Shown here one piece after another: positions 1 to 6,843 of a stretch of 8,604 nucleotides of DNA (within the stretch, counting starts at the first letter, position 1; every line of letters begins with the position of its first letter). A program made the translations under genes and the position numbers. Below the pieces are notes generated by a model. That model did not search any database, was not told where the DNA came from, and was given only the letters and a program-made list of their open reading frames with translations. Origin of the DNA: Chloroflexota bacterium (GTDB lineage: Bacteria > Chloroflexota > Dehalococcoidia > Dehalococcoidales > RBG-16-60-22); NCBI GenBank assembly GCA_022574315.1, contig JACZSH010000063.1, positions 1 through 8,604 of the forward strand, given 5' to 3'.

Positions 1-729
1 CTCTCCGATATCGTGGAGGAACAGCGTTCCCTTGTGCGCCAGCTCAAACCGGCCCGGCTTGTCATGGTCTGCGCCGGTAAAGGCGCCCTTCATGTATCCG
101 AACAGCTCGCTCTCAAGCAGGGACTCTGGCAGCGCGGCGCAGCTCACCGCGACGTACGGCTCGGCCAATCGAGGAGACAGGTCGTGGATCAGCCTGGCGA
201 CCACCTCCTTTCCCGTACCGCTTTCACCCGTGATGAGCACGGTAGCCCGTGAATCTGCCACCTGCCGCACCGTCTCCAGAACTTCCAGCATCTCCTTCGA
301 CTCAGCGATAAAGCTCTTTGCTTTAACTGAACCAGATTGCCGGTGGGCGGTCGACGTCGGTTCCGGCTTGACCGCCGCTTTGATGATCTTCCTCACGACG
401 TCAAGATCGAACGGCTTGGTGATGTACTCGAACGCGCCGTCGCGAATCGCTTGGACCGCCTGTGGAATCGTGCCGTAAGCGGTCATGATCACGACAGCGA
501 TATCAGGCCACAGCTTGCTAATCCGTATCTGTAGCTCGTAGCCGTCCATGCCGGGCATCGCTACATCGGTCAGGACGCACTCGACCGGCTCGGCCTGCAG
601 CATCTGTAGCGCCTGCTCCCCGCTTTCCGCAACAAGGGCGAAGAAGCCGGCCTTGTCGAGCGAGGCTTGCAGGATTCGACGTATGTTCTGCTCGTCGTCA
701 ACAATGAGAACTCGTTTCTTTTCGCTCAA
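1..729 (-). CDS. NtrC-type sigma-54-dependent response regulator, C-terminus cut by window edge
   Basis: This is the output half of a two-component system, predicted to activate sigma-54 promoters when phosphorylated. 243 residues are visible. The receiver domain spans about residues 5-120, with acidic residues D11 and D12, phosphoacceptor D55, T83 and K105 (TKPF). The AAA+ domain begins near residue 140, with Walker A GESGTGKE at 168-175 and the sigma-54 contact motif GAFTGA at 215-220. The rest of the AAA+ domain and any DNA-binding helix-turn-helix lie beyond the left edge. The start is TTG at 729-727, preceded by AGGAG at 740-736 with a six-base spacer. It overlaps the kinase stop as TTGA, so translation is probably coupled. 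Oddity: Walker B reads GTLFLHDIGE (residues 234-243), with His-Asp where the family normally has Asp-Glu. The family assignment is secure; the target genes are unknown. Confidence 0.93.
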   Translation of the reverse strand, partial: MSEKKRVLIVDDEQNIRRILQASLDKAGFFALVAESGEQALQMLQAEPVECVLTDVAMPGMDGYELQIRISKLWPDIAVVIMTAYGTIPQAVQAIRDGAFEYITKPFDLDVVRKIIKAAVKPEPTSTAHRQSGSVKAKSFIAESKEMLEVLETVRQVADSRATVLITGESGTGKEVVARLIHDLSPRLAEPYVAVSCAALPESLLESELFGYMKGAFTGADHDKPGRFELAHKGTLFLHDIGE

Positions 730-2246
730 ACTTGGCTCCTATCGAAAATCACCCTTATAATTGTTCCGCGTTTAGGCTCGGAACTAACGTCGATATCGCC
801 TCCGTGGGCTTCGACGATTCGCCGGACGTTCGACATGCCCAGACCGGTACCGTTCGACTTCGTCGTGAAGAACGGCGTGAACATATTTGCGACGACCTCG
901 TCGTCCATGCCGACGCCGTCGTCTTCGACGACTAGGGCGCCGCCAGCGACGGAAGCCCTCACAGTTCCCCCCGGCTCGCATGCTTGCAAGGCGTTCAGCA
1001 GTAGGTTGTGGACCACTTGCTCGACGGTGTCAAAGTCCAGGTTCATGTTCGGGCACGAACCCAGCTCCGCGATCAACGTGACGCCCTTCTCATCGTACGT
1101 GGATTGAAGCAGGGTCACGGATCGGCTGACCGACTCGCCGAGATTGCCGTTGGAGCGCTGCAAGTTGATTGGCCGTGCCATCGACAGGAACCCCTCGCAA
1201 AGCTTGTCCAATCTGACGGCTTCTTCCTCGATAATGCCTAGAAACTCCTTGCCCATCTCCGGGTCTTGCCTGATCATCTGAGCCGCCGAGCGAATTCCGG
1301 TCAGCGGATTGCGCACCTCGTGCGCTATCGTGGCGCTCATCTGACCGATCTCGGCGAGTCGGGCCAGTCGATCCGCCTCCCTCTGCGCCCGCTCGAACTC
1401 GGTCACCTCGAGCACCGTGACGACGCAACCCCCGGAGCCGACCGGAACACCTTGCACGACCCAGCTTCGGTCGGATTCTTGGTCGTGCGCCCGCACCGAT
1501 CCAGGGTCTTCCGCCTCGATCACCTTGGCCACAGCGCAGGACAGAACCGGCGTCACGCCCGAAGACTCGTCCCACGAACGGCCTTCCCCAGAGATGTACG
1601 CTTCGGCAGCCGCGTTCATTTCGATCGTCTGCCGGTTCTCATCGAAAACGATCACTGCGCTGCCGACCGCGTCTAGAACCGCCTGTAGTTTTTCACCGGC
1701 GACTCGTGCCTCAAAGACGTTCCTCCTCAGGCTCTCCATCAGGTGCGCGTTCGCAACCGCAAGTCCGACGTGTGTATCTAGAGCCGTCGCCTGCTCCAAC
1801 TCCTCGTACTGGAAGGCCGGTTCGGAGAACCCCCGAGACAAATTCAGCACGCCGATAACGTCGCCCTGAGGTTCGGTGATCGGCACGACCATCGACGACT
1901 TGATCTTGTTGGCGCTCAGCGATCGCAAGTCAGCGAGTTCCGGCTCGTCGTTCAACAACCCCAGCAGCCTCGGCGAGCCGGTCGCCGCGACCTGCCCCGC
2001 GACCCCGTTCCCCACCGTAATCTCCGCGCCGGTCGGCACCGTGCTCTGATGCCCGGATTTACCACGCACCTCGAACCTACCCGGCGAGTCGCCTTCCAAA
2101 AAGATGCTCGAGCCAGAGGCGTTAAAAATCAACGCGCACTGCTGTGCAATCTCTTGCAGGTACGCGTCGAGCCCGTGTTCAGCCAGCGCCTCAAGTCTAA
2201 AGAGGCTCCATAAGCTGGAATCGTTCAAAGATGGGACAGCGCTCAT
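726..2246 (-). CDS. soluble GAF-PAS sensor histidine kinase (NtrB/AtoS-like)
   Basis: This is the sensor kinase partnered with the downstream NtrC-type regulator. It autophosphorylates on histidine and passes the phosphate to the regulator's D55. The 506 residues hold a GAF domain (about 20-168), a PAS-like domain (about 185-283), a dimerisation/phosphoacceptor domain with H309 in IAHEVRNPLTG, and a catalytic ATPase domain. The ATPase domain has its N box around N414-N418, G1 box EDDGVGM (441-447), F box FTPFFTTK (456-463) and G2 box GTGLGM (466-471). There is no membrane segment or signal peptide, so it should sense an intracellular ligand or redox/metabolic state through GAF or PAS. The ligand cannot be read from sequence. 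The ATG at 2246 has a weak purine-rich site (GAGTGGG) directly upstream and follows the preceding gene by 21 bases, consistent with one operon. All catalytic boxes look intact. Confidence 0.93.
   Translation of the reverse strand: MSAVPSLNDSSLWSLFRLEALAEHGLDAYLQEIAQQCALIFNASGSSIFLEGDSPGRFEVRGKSGHQSTVPTGAEITVGNGVAGQVAATGSPRLLGLLNDEPELADLRSLSANKIKSSMVVPITEPQGDVIGVLNLSRGFSEPAFQYEELEQATALDTHVGLAVANAHLMESLRRNVFEARVAGEKLQAVLDAVGSAVIVFDENRQTIEMNAAAEAYISGEGRSWDESSGVTPVLSCAVAKVIEAEDPGSVRAHDQESDRSWVVQGVPVGSGGCVVTVLEVTEFERAQREADRLARLAEIGQMSATIAHEVRNPLTGIRSAAQMIRQDPEMGKEFLGIIEEEAVRLDKLCEGFLSMARPINLQRSNGNLGESVSRSVTLLQSTYDEKGVTLIAELGSCPNMNLDFDTVEQVVHNLLLNALQACEPGGTVRASVAGGALVVEDDGVGMDDEVVANMFTPFFTTKSNGTGLGMSNVRRIVEAHGGDIDVSSEPKRGTIIRVIFDRSQV
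736..740 (-). promoter_or_regulatory. Shine-Dalgarno AGGAG for the response regulator
   Basis: The minus strand reads AGGAG here, six bases before the TTG at 729-727 and inside the last codons of the kinase gene. It decides the choice of TTG as the regulator's start, because no ATG lies nearby in that frame and the receiver domain must begin here. Confidence 0.75.
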
Positions 2247-2267
2247 CCCACTCTGATTGTCGGCAGA

Positions 2268-2777
2268 TTAAGCGCCGTCGCCGGAGTTTTGCAGGTTCGG
2301 CGCCCACTTCGGGTCCGCGTAATACGTCAAGAACGCCATCTGGCTCATGAAGTAGCCCAAAGCGTCGCCAAAATCCGCCATGCTCACGGTGTCAGGGGAT
2401 CCGACGACAAGGGGGCCGACCGGCGCGACACAGCCGTACTTCACCAACCTGAGCAGCTTCTTCCGGATTTCGGGGTCGGAGTTGTACCGATTCAGCACCT
2501 CTTCGTTGGTCTTGAACGGTCGCGGCGTGTACTGAAATTTGGGCTCGATCGCTTCGAACATCTCGTCCAACCGCAAGATGACCTCGTTCTTCGTGATCGG
2601 GCGCTGAACTTGACGAACCTCCGCTTTGAGCTTTGGCAGCTTCAGCACAGTTCGCATCGCCGTTTCGATCCGGTTGAACACTATGTCGGCCTCTTTGACC
2701 GTGACCGGCGGCTCTTGCCCGAACGCGCCGACGGAGACTGCGAACAACGTGAGAGCGGATACTAGTCGGGGTTTCAT
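2268..2777 (-). CDS. secreted protein of unknown function with SLH-like pattern
   Basis: I do not recognise a named family for this 169-residue protein. Residues 1-20 form a clear signal peptide: positively charged MKPR, a hydrophobic core, and a likely cleavage after AFG before QEPP. The mature part is helical and charged. The segment from about residue 61 (ITKNEVILRLDEMF) and the later stretch at about 107-150 (LLRLVKYGCVAPVGPL, then a Ser-Pro-Asp, then ADFGDALGYFM) are reminiscent of a diverged S-layer-homology repeat, in which a helix, a glycine turn and a 'TRAEF'-like helix recur. That resemblance is by eye only. An export or envelope role would fit its position directly after mreB. It has one cysteine, C116. 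The ATG at 2777 follows a purine-rich stretch (GAGAGAG) and lies 21 bases beyond the mreB stop; the kinase gene follows 21 bases later. Confidence 0.75.
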   Translation of the reverse strand: MKPRLVSALTLFAVSVGAFGQEPPVTVKEADIVFNRIETAMRTVLKLPKLKAEVRQVQRPITKNEVILRLDEMFEAIEPKFQYTPRPFKTNEEVLNRYNSDPEIRKKLLRLVKYGCVAPVGPLVVGSPDTVSMADFGDALGYFMSQMAFLTYYADPKWAPNLQNSGDGA

Positions 2778-2798
2778 GCGATAAGTCTCTCTCGGCGC

Positions 2799-3200
2799 CT
2801 ACATCCTTGTCACAGCGCCGCTCTGCTCGATCTCGTCGAGGTGCTCGAGGGCTCGCCCGGTTCCTACGGCCACACAGTGCAACGCGTTGTCTGCAACGCG
2901 AACCGGAATCTGCGTTACCTTCGATAACAGCTCGTCAAGCCCGCGGAGCAGGGCGCCACCGCCTGTCAGCACGATTCCGCGCTCGATGATGTCGCTGGAC
3001 AGCTCAGGCGGCGTCTCTTCCAGCACCGAGCAGATCTTTTCAGCGATGAGCCTGACCGGCTCGGCCAGCGCCTCGCGTATCTCCTCGCTGCTGACCTCGA
3101 CCGTCCTCGGCAGCCCCGCGACCATGTCGCGGCCCTTGATCGGCATAGTCAGCTCAGGTTCGAGTGGGAACGCAGACCCTATCCTCAGTTTCACCGCTTC
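2799..3200 (-). other. mreB: mreB 3' fragment (C-terminal third)
   Basis: About 130 residues match the C-terminal part of the actin-like cell-shape protein MreB, starting at the AE-x-V/I-K-x-x-IGSA(F/Y)P segment and ending with the GTGRALEHLDEI tail. MreB is about 340-350 residues long, so roughly 210 N-terminal residues, including the first phosphate-binding loop, are missing. No separate start codon with a ribosome-binding site is evident at the join. The fragment belongs with the left-hand gene group (secreted protein, kinase, regulator). Confidence 0.88.
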
Positions 3201-3725
3201 TGCCGGCATCATTTTCTCCCGCTCGACGTAAGCCGGCCCCTCGCGGGCGATATATTTATCGAAGGCTTCTTTGAACGACGTAATATAGCCTTTTTCCAGC
3301 ATCGCCTGGGCGATATGGGGACGCCCCACCGAGCCTTCCCCGGCTATTTCCTTCACCCGCCGCCACTCGATATTTATTCCCATCCCGGACAGTTTATCAA
3401 TCATCCCTTTCGCCCGTCCCTCCCGGGAATCCCGGAAATGGGCCAGTGCCGCATTTAGTTCGGCGCTGGTATAATCGATGAAATAGCCCAGGATATGGAC
3501 TTCACCCCTGGGGACATCGGTGCTCACTTCCAGGCACGGAATCACCGTCAACCCGGGAAAACTTTTCGCCGCCGCCAGTGCCGGGGCAATCCCGTCCACC
3601 GAGTCATGGTCGGCAATGGCGATAACACTCAGGCCAAGTCCCGCCGCCCGGCGCACCACTTCTGCCGGACGGTATTTCCCATCGGAAGCCGTGGTGTGAA
3701 GATGCAGGTCAACCCGTCCCGCCAC
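2799..3725 (-). CDS. hybrid ORF: PHP-domain phosphoesterase N-terminus joined to MreB C-terminus
   Basis: Numbering is from TTG 3743; preferred start is GTG 3725 (codon 7). Residues 11 to about 185 are the front of a PHP-family (TrpH/YciV-like) metal-dependent phosphoesterase: HLH at 14-16, ADHD at 44-47, E72, H83 and RPH at 141-143. Relatives act on nucleotide or short RNA substrates. From about residue 186 the frame becomes the last third of MreB, with RIGSAFPL, the GRD segment, SSEEIREAL and the nucleotide-binding loop GIVLTGGGALLRGLDELL, ending at a normal MreB terminus. The PHP part lacks its last third and C-terminal metal ligands; MreB lacks its first two ATPase subdomains. Neither is likely to work as drawn. 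The GTG overlaps the ymdB stop by one base (TAGTG) and has GGGAG eight bases upstream; the TTG would overlap ymdB by 19 bases. The join is probably an assembly chimera. Confidence 0.8.
   Translation of the reverse strand: MAGRVDLHLHTTASDGKYRPAEVVRRAAGLGLSVIAIADHDSVDGIAPALAAAKSFPGLTVIPCLEVSTDVPRGEVHILGYFIDYTSAELNAALAHFRDSREGRAKGMIDKLSGMGINIEWRRVKEIAGEGSVGRPHIAQAMLEKGYITSFKEAFDKYIAREGPAYVEREKMMPAEAVKLRIGSAFPLEPELTMPIKGRDMVAGLPRTVEVSSEEIREALAEPVRLIAEKICSVLEETPPELSSDIIERGIVLTGGGALLRGLDELLSKVTQIPVRVADNALHCVAVGTGRALEHLDEIEQSGAVTRM
3183..3203 (-). other. junction between two unrelated sequence sources
   Basis: The switch from PHP to MreB homology lies within codons Ala-Glu-Ala-Val-Lys-Leu-Arg of the hybrid ORF. 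PHP proteins of this type typically read (P)AEAVKLI and continue toward a conserved His-Pro. MreB typically reads AE-x-(V/I)-K-x-x-IGSA(F/Y)P. The two families therefore share a short similar stretch exactly at the changeover, which explains the preserved frame and leaves the breakpoint uncertain by up to about 20 bases. Confidence 0.75.
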
Positions 3726-4492
3726 TATCCCATCTCCCGGCAAATGCGCTCGATTTTGGTCGCCTTACCGTCTTTTTCATTCGTCTCGACCATTATCGCG
3801 TTCAGCACCGGCTTTCCTTCCCCCACCGACAGCCGGTGGGGCATACCGGTCAGGAAACGCTGCAGAACCGAATCAATTTTATCGCCGATGATTGAATCCG
3901 TAGGCCCGGTCATGCCGATATCGGTAACATAAGCCGTCCCCTGCGGCAGTATCTGGGCATCGATGGTGCCCACGTGGGTATGGGTACCGAGCACGGCACT
4001 GACTCTACCATCCAGGTAGCGCCCCATGGCCATCTTCTCGGAGGTAGCCTCGGCGTGAAAATCAACGATAATCACCGGCGACTTCTTGCCCGGCCCGTTC
4101 AATAACCGGTCCATCGCCTGGAAAGGGCAGTCCAGTTCCCGCATGAAAGTCCGACCCATCAGGTTGACCACCATGACCTGCCGGCTAATCAGGTAGCCTC
4201 TACCGGGTACCCCCGGGGGATAGTTCAACGGGCGCAGGATGGGTATCTCACTGTCAAGATGGGGGATAATCTCGCTCTGTGCCCAGATATGATTTCCGGA
4301 AGTCAGCACGTCAACGCCGTTATTGAACAGTTCCTGGGCGATAGATGAGGTCAGGCCGAAACCACCCGCCGCGTTTTCCCCGTTGGCGATAATCATATCC
4401 AGCTCGTACTGACGATCTAAAGCCGGTAAGAACCGCTCCACGGCCTGCCTTCCCGGCCGGCCGATAATATCGCCGATTAACAGAATCCGCAT
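3725..4492 (-). CDS. ymdB: YmdB-family metallophosphodiesterase
   Basis: This is a calcineurin-like metallophosphodiesterase of the YmdB family (TIGR00282 type). The Bacillus member hydrolyses 2',3'-cyclic nucleotides and influences RNA levels and biofilm or motility decisions. The 255-residue length is normal for the family. The metal-binding set is complete: D8 (GDIIG), E39 and N40 (NGEN), N67 and H68 (GNH), H146 (DFHAE), and H171 and H173 (GTHTHVGT). There is no signal peptide or membrane segment, so it is cytoplasmic. The ATG at 4492 is preceded by a strong AAGGAG. The gene follows rny by 32 bases, and its stop overlaps the preferred GTG start of the PHP gene by one base. The rny-ymdB pairing is a conserved arrangement in Gram-positive bacteria and supports a shared role in RNA turnover. 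Function in this host is by analogy. Confidence 0.95.
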   Translation of the reverse strand: MRILLIGDIIGRPGRQAVERFLPALDRQYELDMIIANGENAAGGFGLTSSIAQELFNNGVDVLTSGNHIWAQSEIIPHLDSEIPILRPLNYPPGVPGRGYLISRQVMVVNLMGRTFMRELDCPFQAMDRLLNGPGKKSPVIIVDFHAEATSEKMAMGRYLDGRVSAVLGTHTHVGTIDAQILPQGTAYVTDIGMTGPTDSIIGDKIDSVLQRFLTGMPHRLSVGEGKPVLNAIMVETNEKDGKATKIERICREMG

Positions 4493-4524
4493 CTTTTCTC
4501 CTTTTCCGGGATGACCCGTTCCCC

Positions 4525-6066
4525 CTACTTGGCGTATTCCACGGCGCGGGTCTCCCTGAGTACGGTAACCCTTATCTGCCCGGGATACTCCAGACCCTCT
4601 TCTATCTTCTTGACGATATCCCGTGCCAGCCTCATTGCCCCCAGGTCGTCTACCTCCTCCGGTTTGACCAGGATGCGTATTTCACGGCCGGCCTGGATGG
4701 CAAACGACTTATCTACTCCCTTGAAGTTGTTGGCGATATCTTCCAGCGCCGTCATCCGTTTCAGGTAGTTCTCCAGTGACTCGCGCCGCGCCCCCGGTCG
4801 GGCGCTGCTGATGGCATCCGCCGCCGAGACGATAAAGCCAAACAGGCTGGTATTTTCGGTCTCCAGATGGTGCTCGGCGACGCCCTGCACCACTTCGGTT
4901 GACTTGTCCCACTGCTTTACCAGGTCCGCCCCGATCGCCGCGTGGGTGCCCTCCACTTCCCGGTCTACCGCCTTCCCGATGTCGTGGAGCAGGCCGGACC
5001 GCTTGGCCAGGTCAACGTTGACCTTAAGTTCCGAAGCGAGCATTCCGGACAGAAAGGCAGTCTCGATGCTGTGTACCAGGTTGTTCTGCCCGTAGCTGGT
5101 GCGGTATTTCAGCCGCCCGAGCAGTTTGATCAGCTCCGGCCGCAGCCCGTGCACTCCGGTCTGGAAAGCCGCCTGCTCTCCGGCGCTGTAGATAGTCGCG
5201 TCCACCTCTTCCTTGGCCTTAGCGACCACCTCCTCGATGCGCGCCGGGTGAATCCGACCGTCCAGGATAAGCTTGGTCAAGGCCACGCGGGCTATCTCCC
5301 GGCGCACCGGGTCAAAACTGGACAGGGTCACTGCCTCGGGAGTATCGTCAATAATCAGGTCAACTCCGGTAGCCTGCTCCAGGGCCCTGATATTGCGGCC
5401 CTCACGCCCGATAAGACGCCCCTTCATATCGTCACTGGGCAGGGGCACTACGGACACCGTGGTCTCCACCACTATTTCCGAGGCGCTGCGCTGAATCGCC
5501 CGTGACAGTATTTCCTGGGACTTCTGGTCGGCTTCTTCTTTCAATTTTATTTCCCATTCGCGCAGTCGACGCGACGTTTCCTGCCGCATCTCCGTCTCCA
5601 TGGCTTCCACCAGTTGCTCTTTTGCTTCGCTACTGGACAGGCCGGAAATAAGCTCCAGCTGTTGCAGTTGTTTGTTCTTTGTCTCTACCAGCTGGTTCCG
5701 GACGGAATCTATCTCTTTTTCTTTGTTGGCCATGCCGCGCTCCCGCTGCTCCACACCCTCCAGCTTGCGGTCAAGTGTCTCGTTCTTCTGCAGCAACCGG
5801 TTCTCCTGCCGCTGTACCTCAGAACGCCGCTCGCGGTACTCCGTATCGGCCGCCGCCTTGATTTTGCTTGTCTCCTCCCTGGCCTCATTCAATACCTTCT
5901 TGGCTTCTTCCCTCGTATCGCCCATTATCTTGGCCGCTTTCCGCTCGGCAATGCGTATTTGCCGATTAAACATAATCCGCCGGGAAAGAAAGGCCGCCAT
6001 ACCACCGAATACCACCCCGATGATAAAACTAAAAAATATTGCCAGTAATGCTACGCCAACAGTCAC
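4525..6066 (-). CDS. rny: ribonuclease Y (membrane-anchored endoribonuclease)
   Basis: RNase Y initiates mRNA decay by endonucleolytic cleavage at the inner face of the membrane. The 513-residue protein has the full architecture. An N-terminal membrane anchor lies at about 3-27. A long charged coiled coil rich in Glu, Arg, Lys and Gln runs from about 35 to 195. A KH RNA-binding domain (about 205-270) carries GRLIGREGRNIRA. An HD phosphohydrolase domain (about 325-425) has H332, the H361-D362 pair in LLHDIGKA, H375 and D417 in SAADAIS. The family signature SARPGARRESLENY follows at 421-434. Length is typical (about 510-520). Translation starts at GTG 6066-6064, preceded by a G-rich site within AAAGGGGGGTGA. 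The gene sits 51 bases after recX and 32 bases before ymdB, consistent with co-transcription. No key residue is missing. Confidence 0.97.
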   Translation of the reverse strand: MTVGVALLAIFFSFIIGVVFGGMAAFLSRRIMFNRQIRIAERKAAKIMGDTREEAKKVLNEAREETSKIKAAADTEYRERRSEVQRQENRLLQKNETLDRKLEGVEQRERGMANKEKEIDSVRNQLVETKNKQLQQLELISGLSSSEAKEQLVEAMETEMRQETSRRLREWEIKLKEEADQKSQEILSRAIQRSASEIVVETTVSVVPLPSDDMKGRLIGREGRNIRALEQATGVDLIIDDTPEAVTLSSFDPVRREIARVALTKLILDGRIHPARIEEVVAKAKEEVDATIYSAGEQAAFQTGVHGLRPELIKLLGRLKYRTSYGQNNLVHSIETAFLSGMLASELKVNVDLAKRSGLLHDIGKAVDREVEGTHAAIGADLVKQWDKSTEVVQGVAEHHLETENTSLFGFIVSAADAISSARPGARRESLENYLKRMTALEDIANNFKGVDKSFAIQAGREIRILVKPEEVDDLGAMRLARDIVKKIEEGLEYPGQIRVTVLRETRAVEYAK

Positions 6067-6117
6067 TTTTCACCCCCCTTTTTCTCTGCTAATTCTTTCT
6101 TTCGGGAACGCCCGCCG

Positions 6118-6753
6118 TTATCCCGCGCCGTTCCCCGGTTCCTGCCAGAGCCGTGCTACGGTGCTCTTTATCACCTCATAACCAAACCCTCGCCGCCTGA
6201 GGTACTCCCCCAGCCGGCGGCGGAAGAGGTCGTGGTCGGACCGCGGCCACTGCCGTGCCTTGCTCAGCGCCGAACGATAAGCGCTCTCCGCATCGTCAAG
6301 GTCGTCGACCACCCGGTCGATAACCTCCCCGGCCACCCCTTTTCTCCTCAACTCCCACCGGGTCAGCCGCCGGCTCCGTGGGTTGAATGACGCGCGGTTG
6401 TCCGTCCAGAACCGGGCAAAAGCCTCGTCGTCCACCAGCCCCCGCTCTTTCAGCCGGGCAATCACCGCTTCGACGTGTTCACCGTCGAAGCCGCGCCGCT
6501 GCAGCCGGACTTTCACCTCGGACTCGCTCCGGGGCCGGTAACTCAGATAAAGCAGGGCCGCCTCGTGGCACCGCCGGAATCCCTCGGCTGACAGCAGCCC
6601 GGCCACCTGGTCGTCAGACAGTTCCTTCCCAACCCGCAGGTTCTCTTTTAGTGCCGTCTCGGCCCCCAGGCTGAAACTGAACCGGCCGTCCAGGTAAACA
6701 TTTAGCCTCTTTTCCCGGCCCTTCCCCGCCCGGAGAGTGGTTATTTTCTTCAT
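6118..6753 (-). CDS. recX: RecX regulatory protein
   Basis: RecX binds RecA filaments and modulates, usually inhibits, recombinase activity. The 211 residues include a short N-terminal beta-rich segment (LNVYLDGRFSFSLG, about 17-30). Tandem three-helix repeats follow, with recognisable RecX elements: the Ser-Tyr-Arg-x-Arg-Ser-x-x-Glu-Val segment at 71-80, RLKERGLVDDEAFARFWTDN at 100-119, and the RLTRWELRRKGV stretch at 129-140. It is longer than the Escherichia coli protein (166 residues) because of an extended N-terminus and third repeat, common in other phyla. It lies 90 bases downstream of recA on the same strand, separated by a terminator-like hairpin, so its level is probably kept below that of recA. 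The ATG at 6753 has only a weak site (TAGG about eight bases upstream). It is rich in Arg and Asp, as is usual for the family. Confidence 0.93.
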   Translation of the reverse strand: MKKITTLRAGKGREKRLNVYLDGRFSFSLGAETALKENLRVGKELSDDQVAGLLSAEGFRRCHEAALLYLSYRPRSESEVKVRLQRRGFDGEHVEAVIARLKERGLVDDEAFARFWTDNRASFNPRSRRLTRWELRRKGVAGEVIDRVVDDLDDAESAYRSALSKARQWPRSDHDLFRRRLGEYLRRRGFGYEVIKSTVARLWQEPGNGAG

Positions 6754-6770
6754 CGGTTAAGCCTACCCAT

Positions 6771-6802
6771 AAAAATAAGGCTAGAGCTTACGCCCCAGCC
6801 TT
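6771..6802 (-). terminator. intrinsic terminator/attenuator between recA and recX
   Basis: On the minus strand, positions 6802-6777 fold into an 11-base-pair stem: AAGGCT pairs with AGCCTT, then GGGGC with GCTCT (two G-T wobbles). It closes on a GTAA (GNRA-type) tetraloop and is followed by ATTTTT at 6776-6771. The geometry is that of a Rho-independent terminator placed after recA. Because recX and the genes below lack an obvious strong promoter, partial read-through is likely. Confidence 0.8.
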
Positions 6803-6843
6803 GAAAAACCTGTGCTTTATTAAGTTATCCGCTCAGAACGCCC

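Noticed and set aside
1266..1869. Plus-strand open frames opposite the histidine kinase gene
   Set aside because: They are rich in Arg, Ser, Thr and Pro, match no family and lie wholly antisense to a kinase with all boxes intact. They are shadows of a GC-rich coding region.
2799..3743. A genuinely new PHP-MreB fusion system
   Set aside because: Both domains are truncated at essential parts, the join coincides with a shared short motif, and neighbourhoods and base texture differ on the two sides. A chimeric join is simpler.
4942..5505. Plus-strand open frame opposite rny (about 187 codons)
   Set aside because: It is antisense to the KH and HD domains of a complete RNase Y, with no domain signal of its own. 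Strong codon constraint on the other strand explains it.
6067..6117. Small hairpin (CGGG-CGTT-CCCG) between recX and rny as a terminator
   Set aside because: The stem is only four base pairs and is not followed by a T-run on the minus strand. The interval is better explained by the purine-rich ribosome-binding site of rny.
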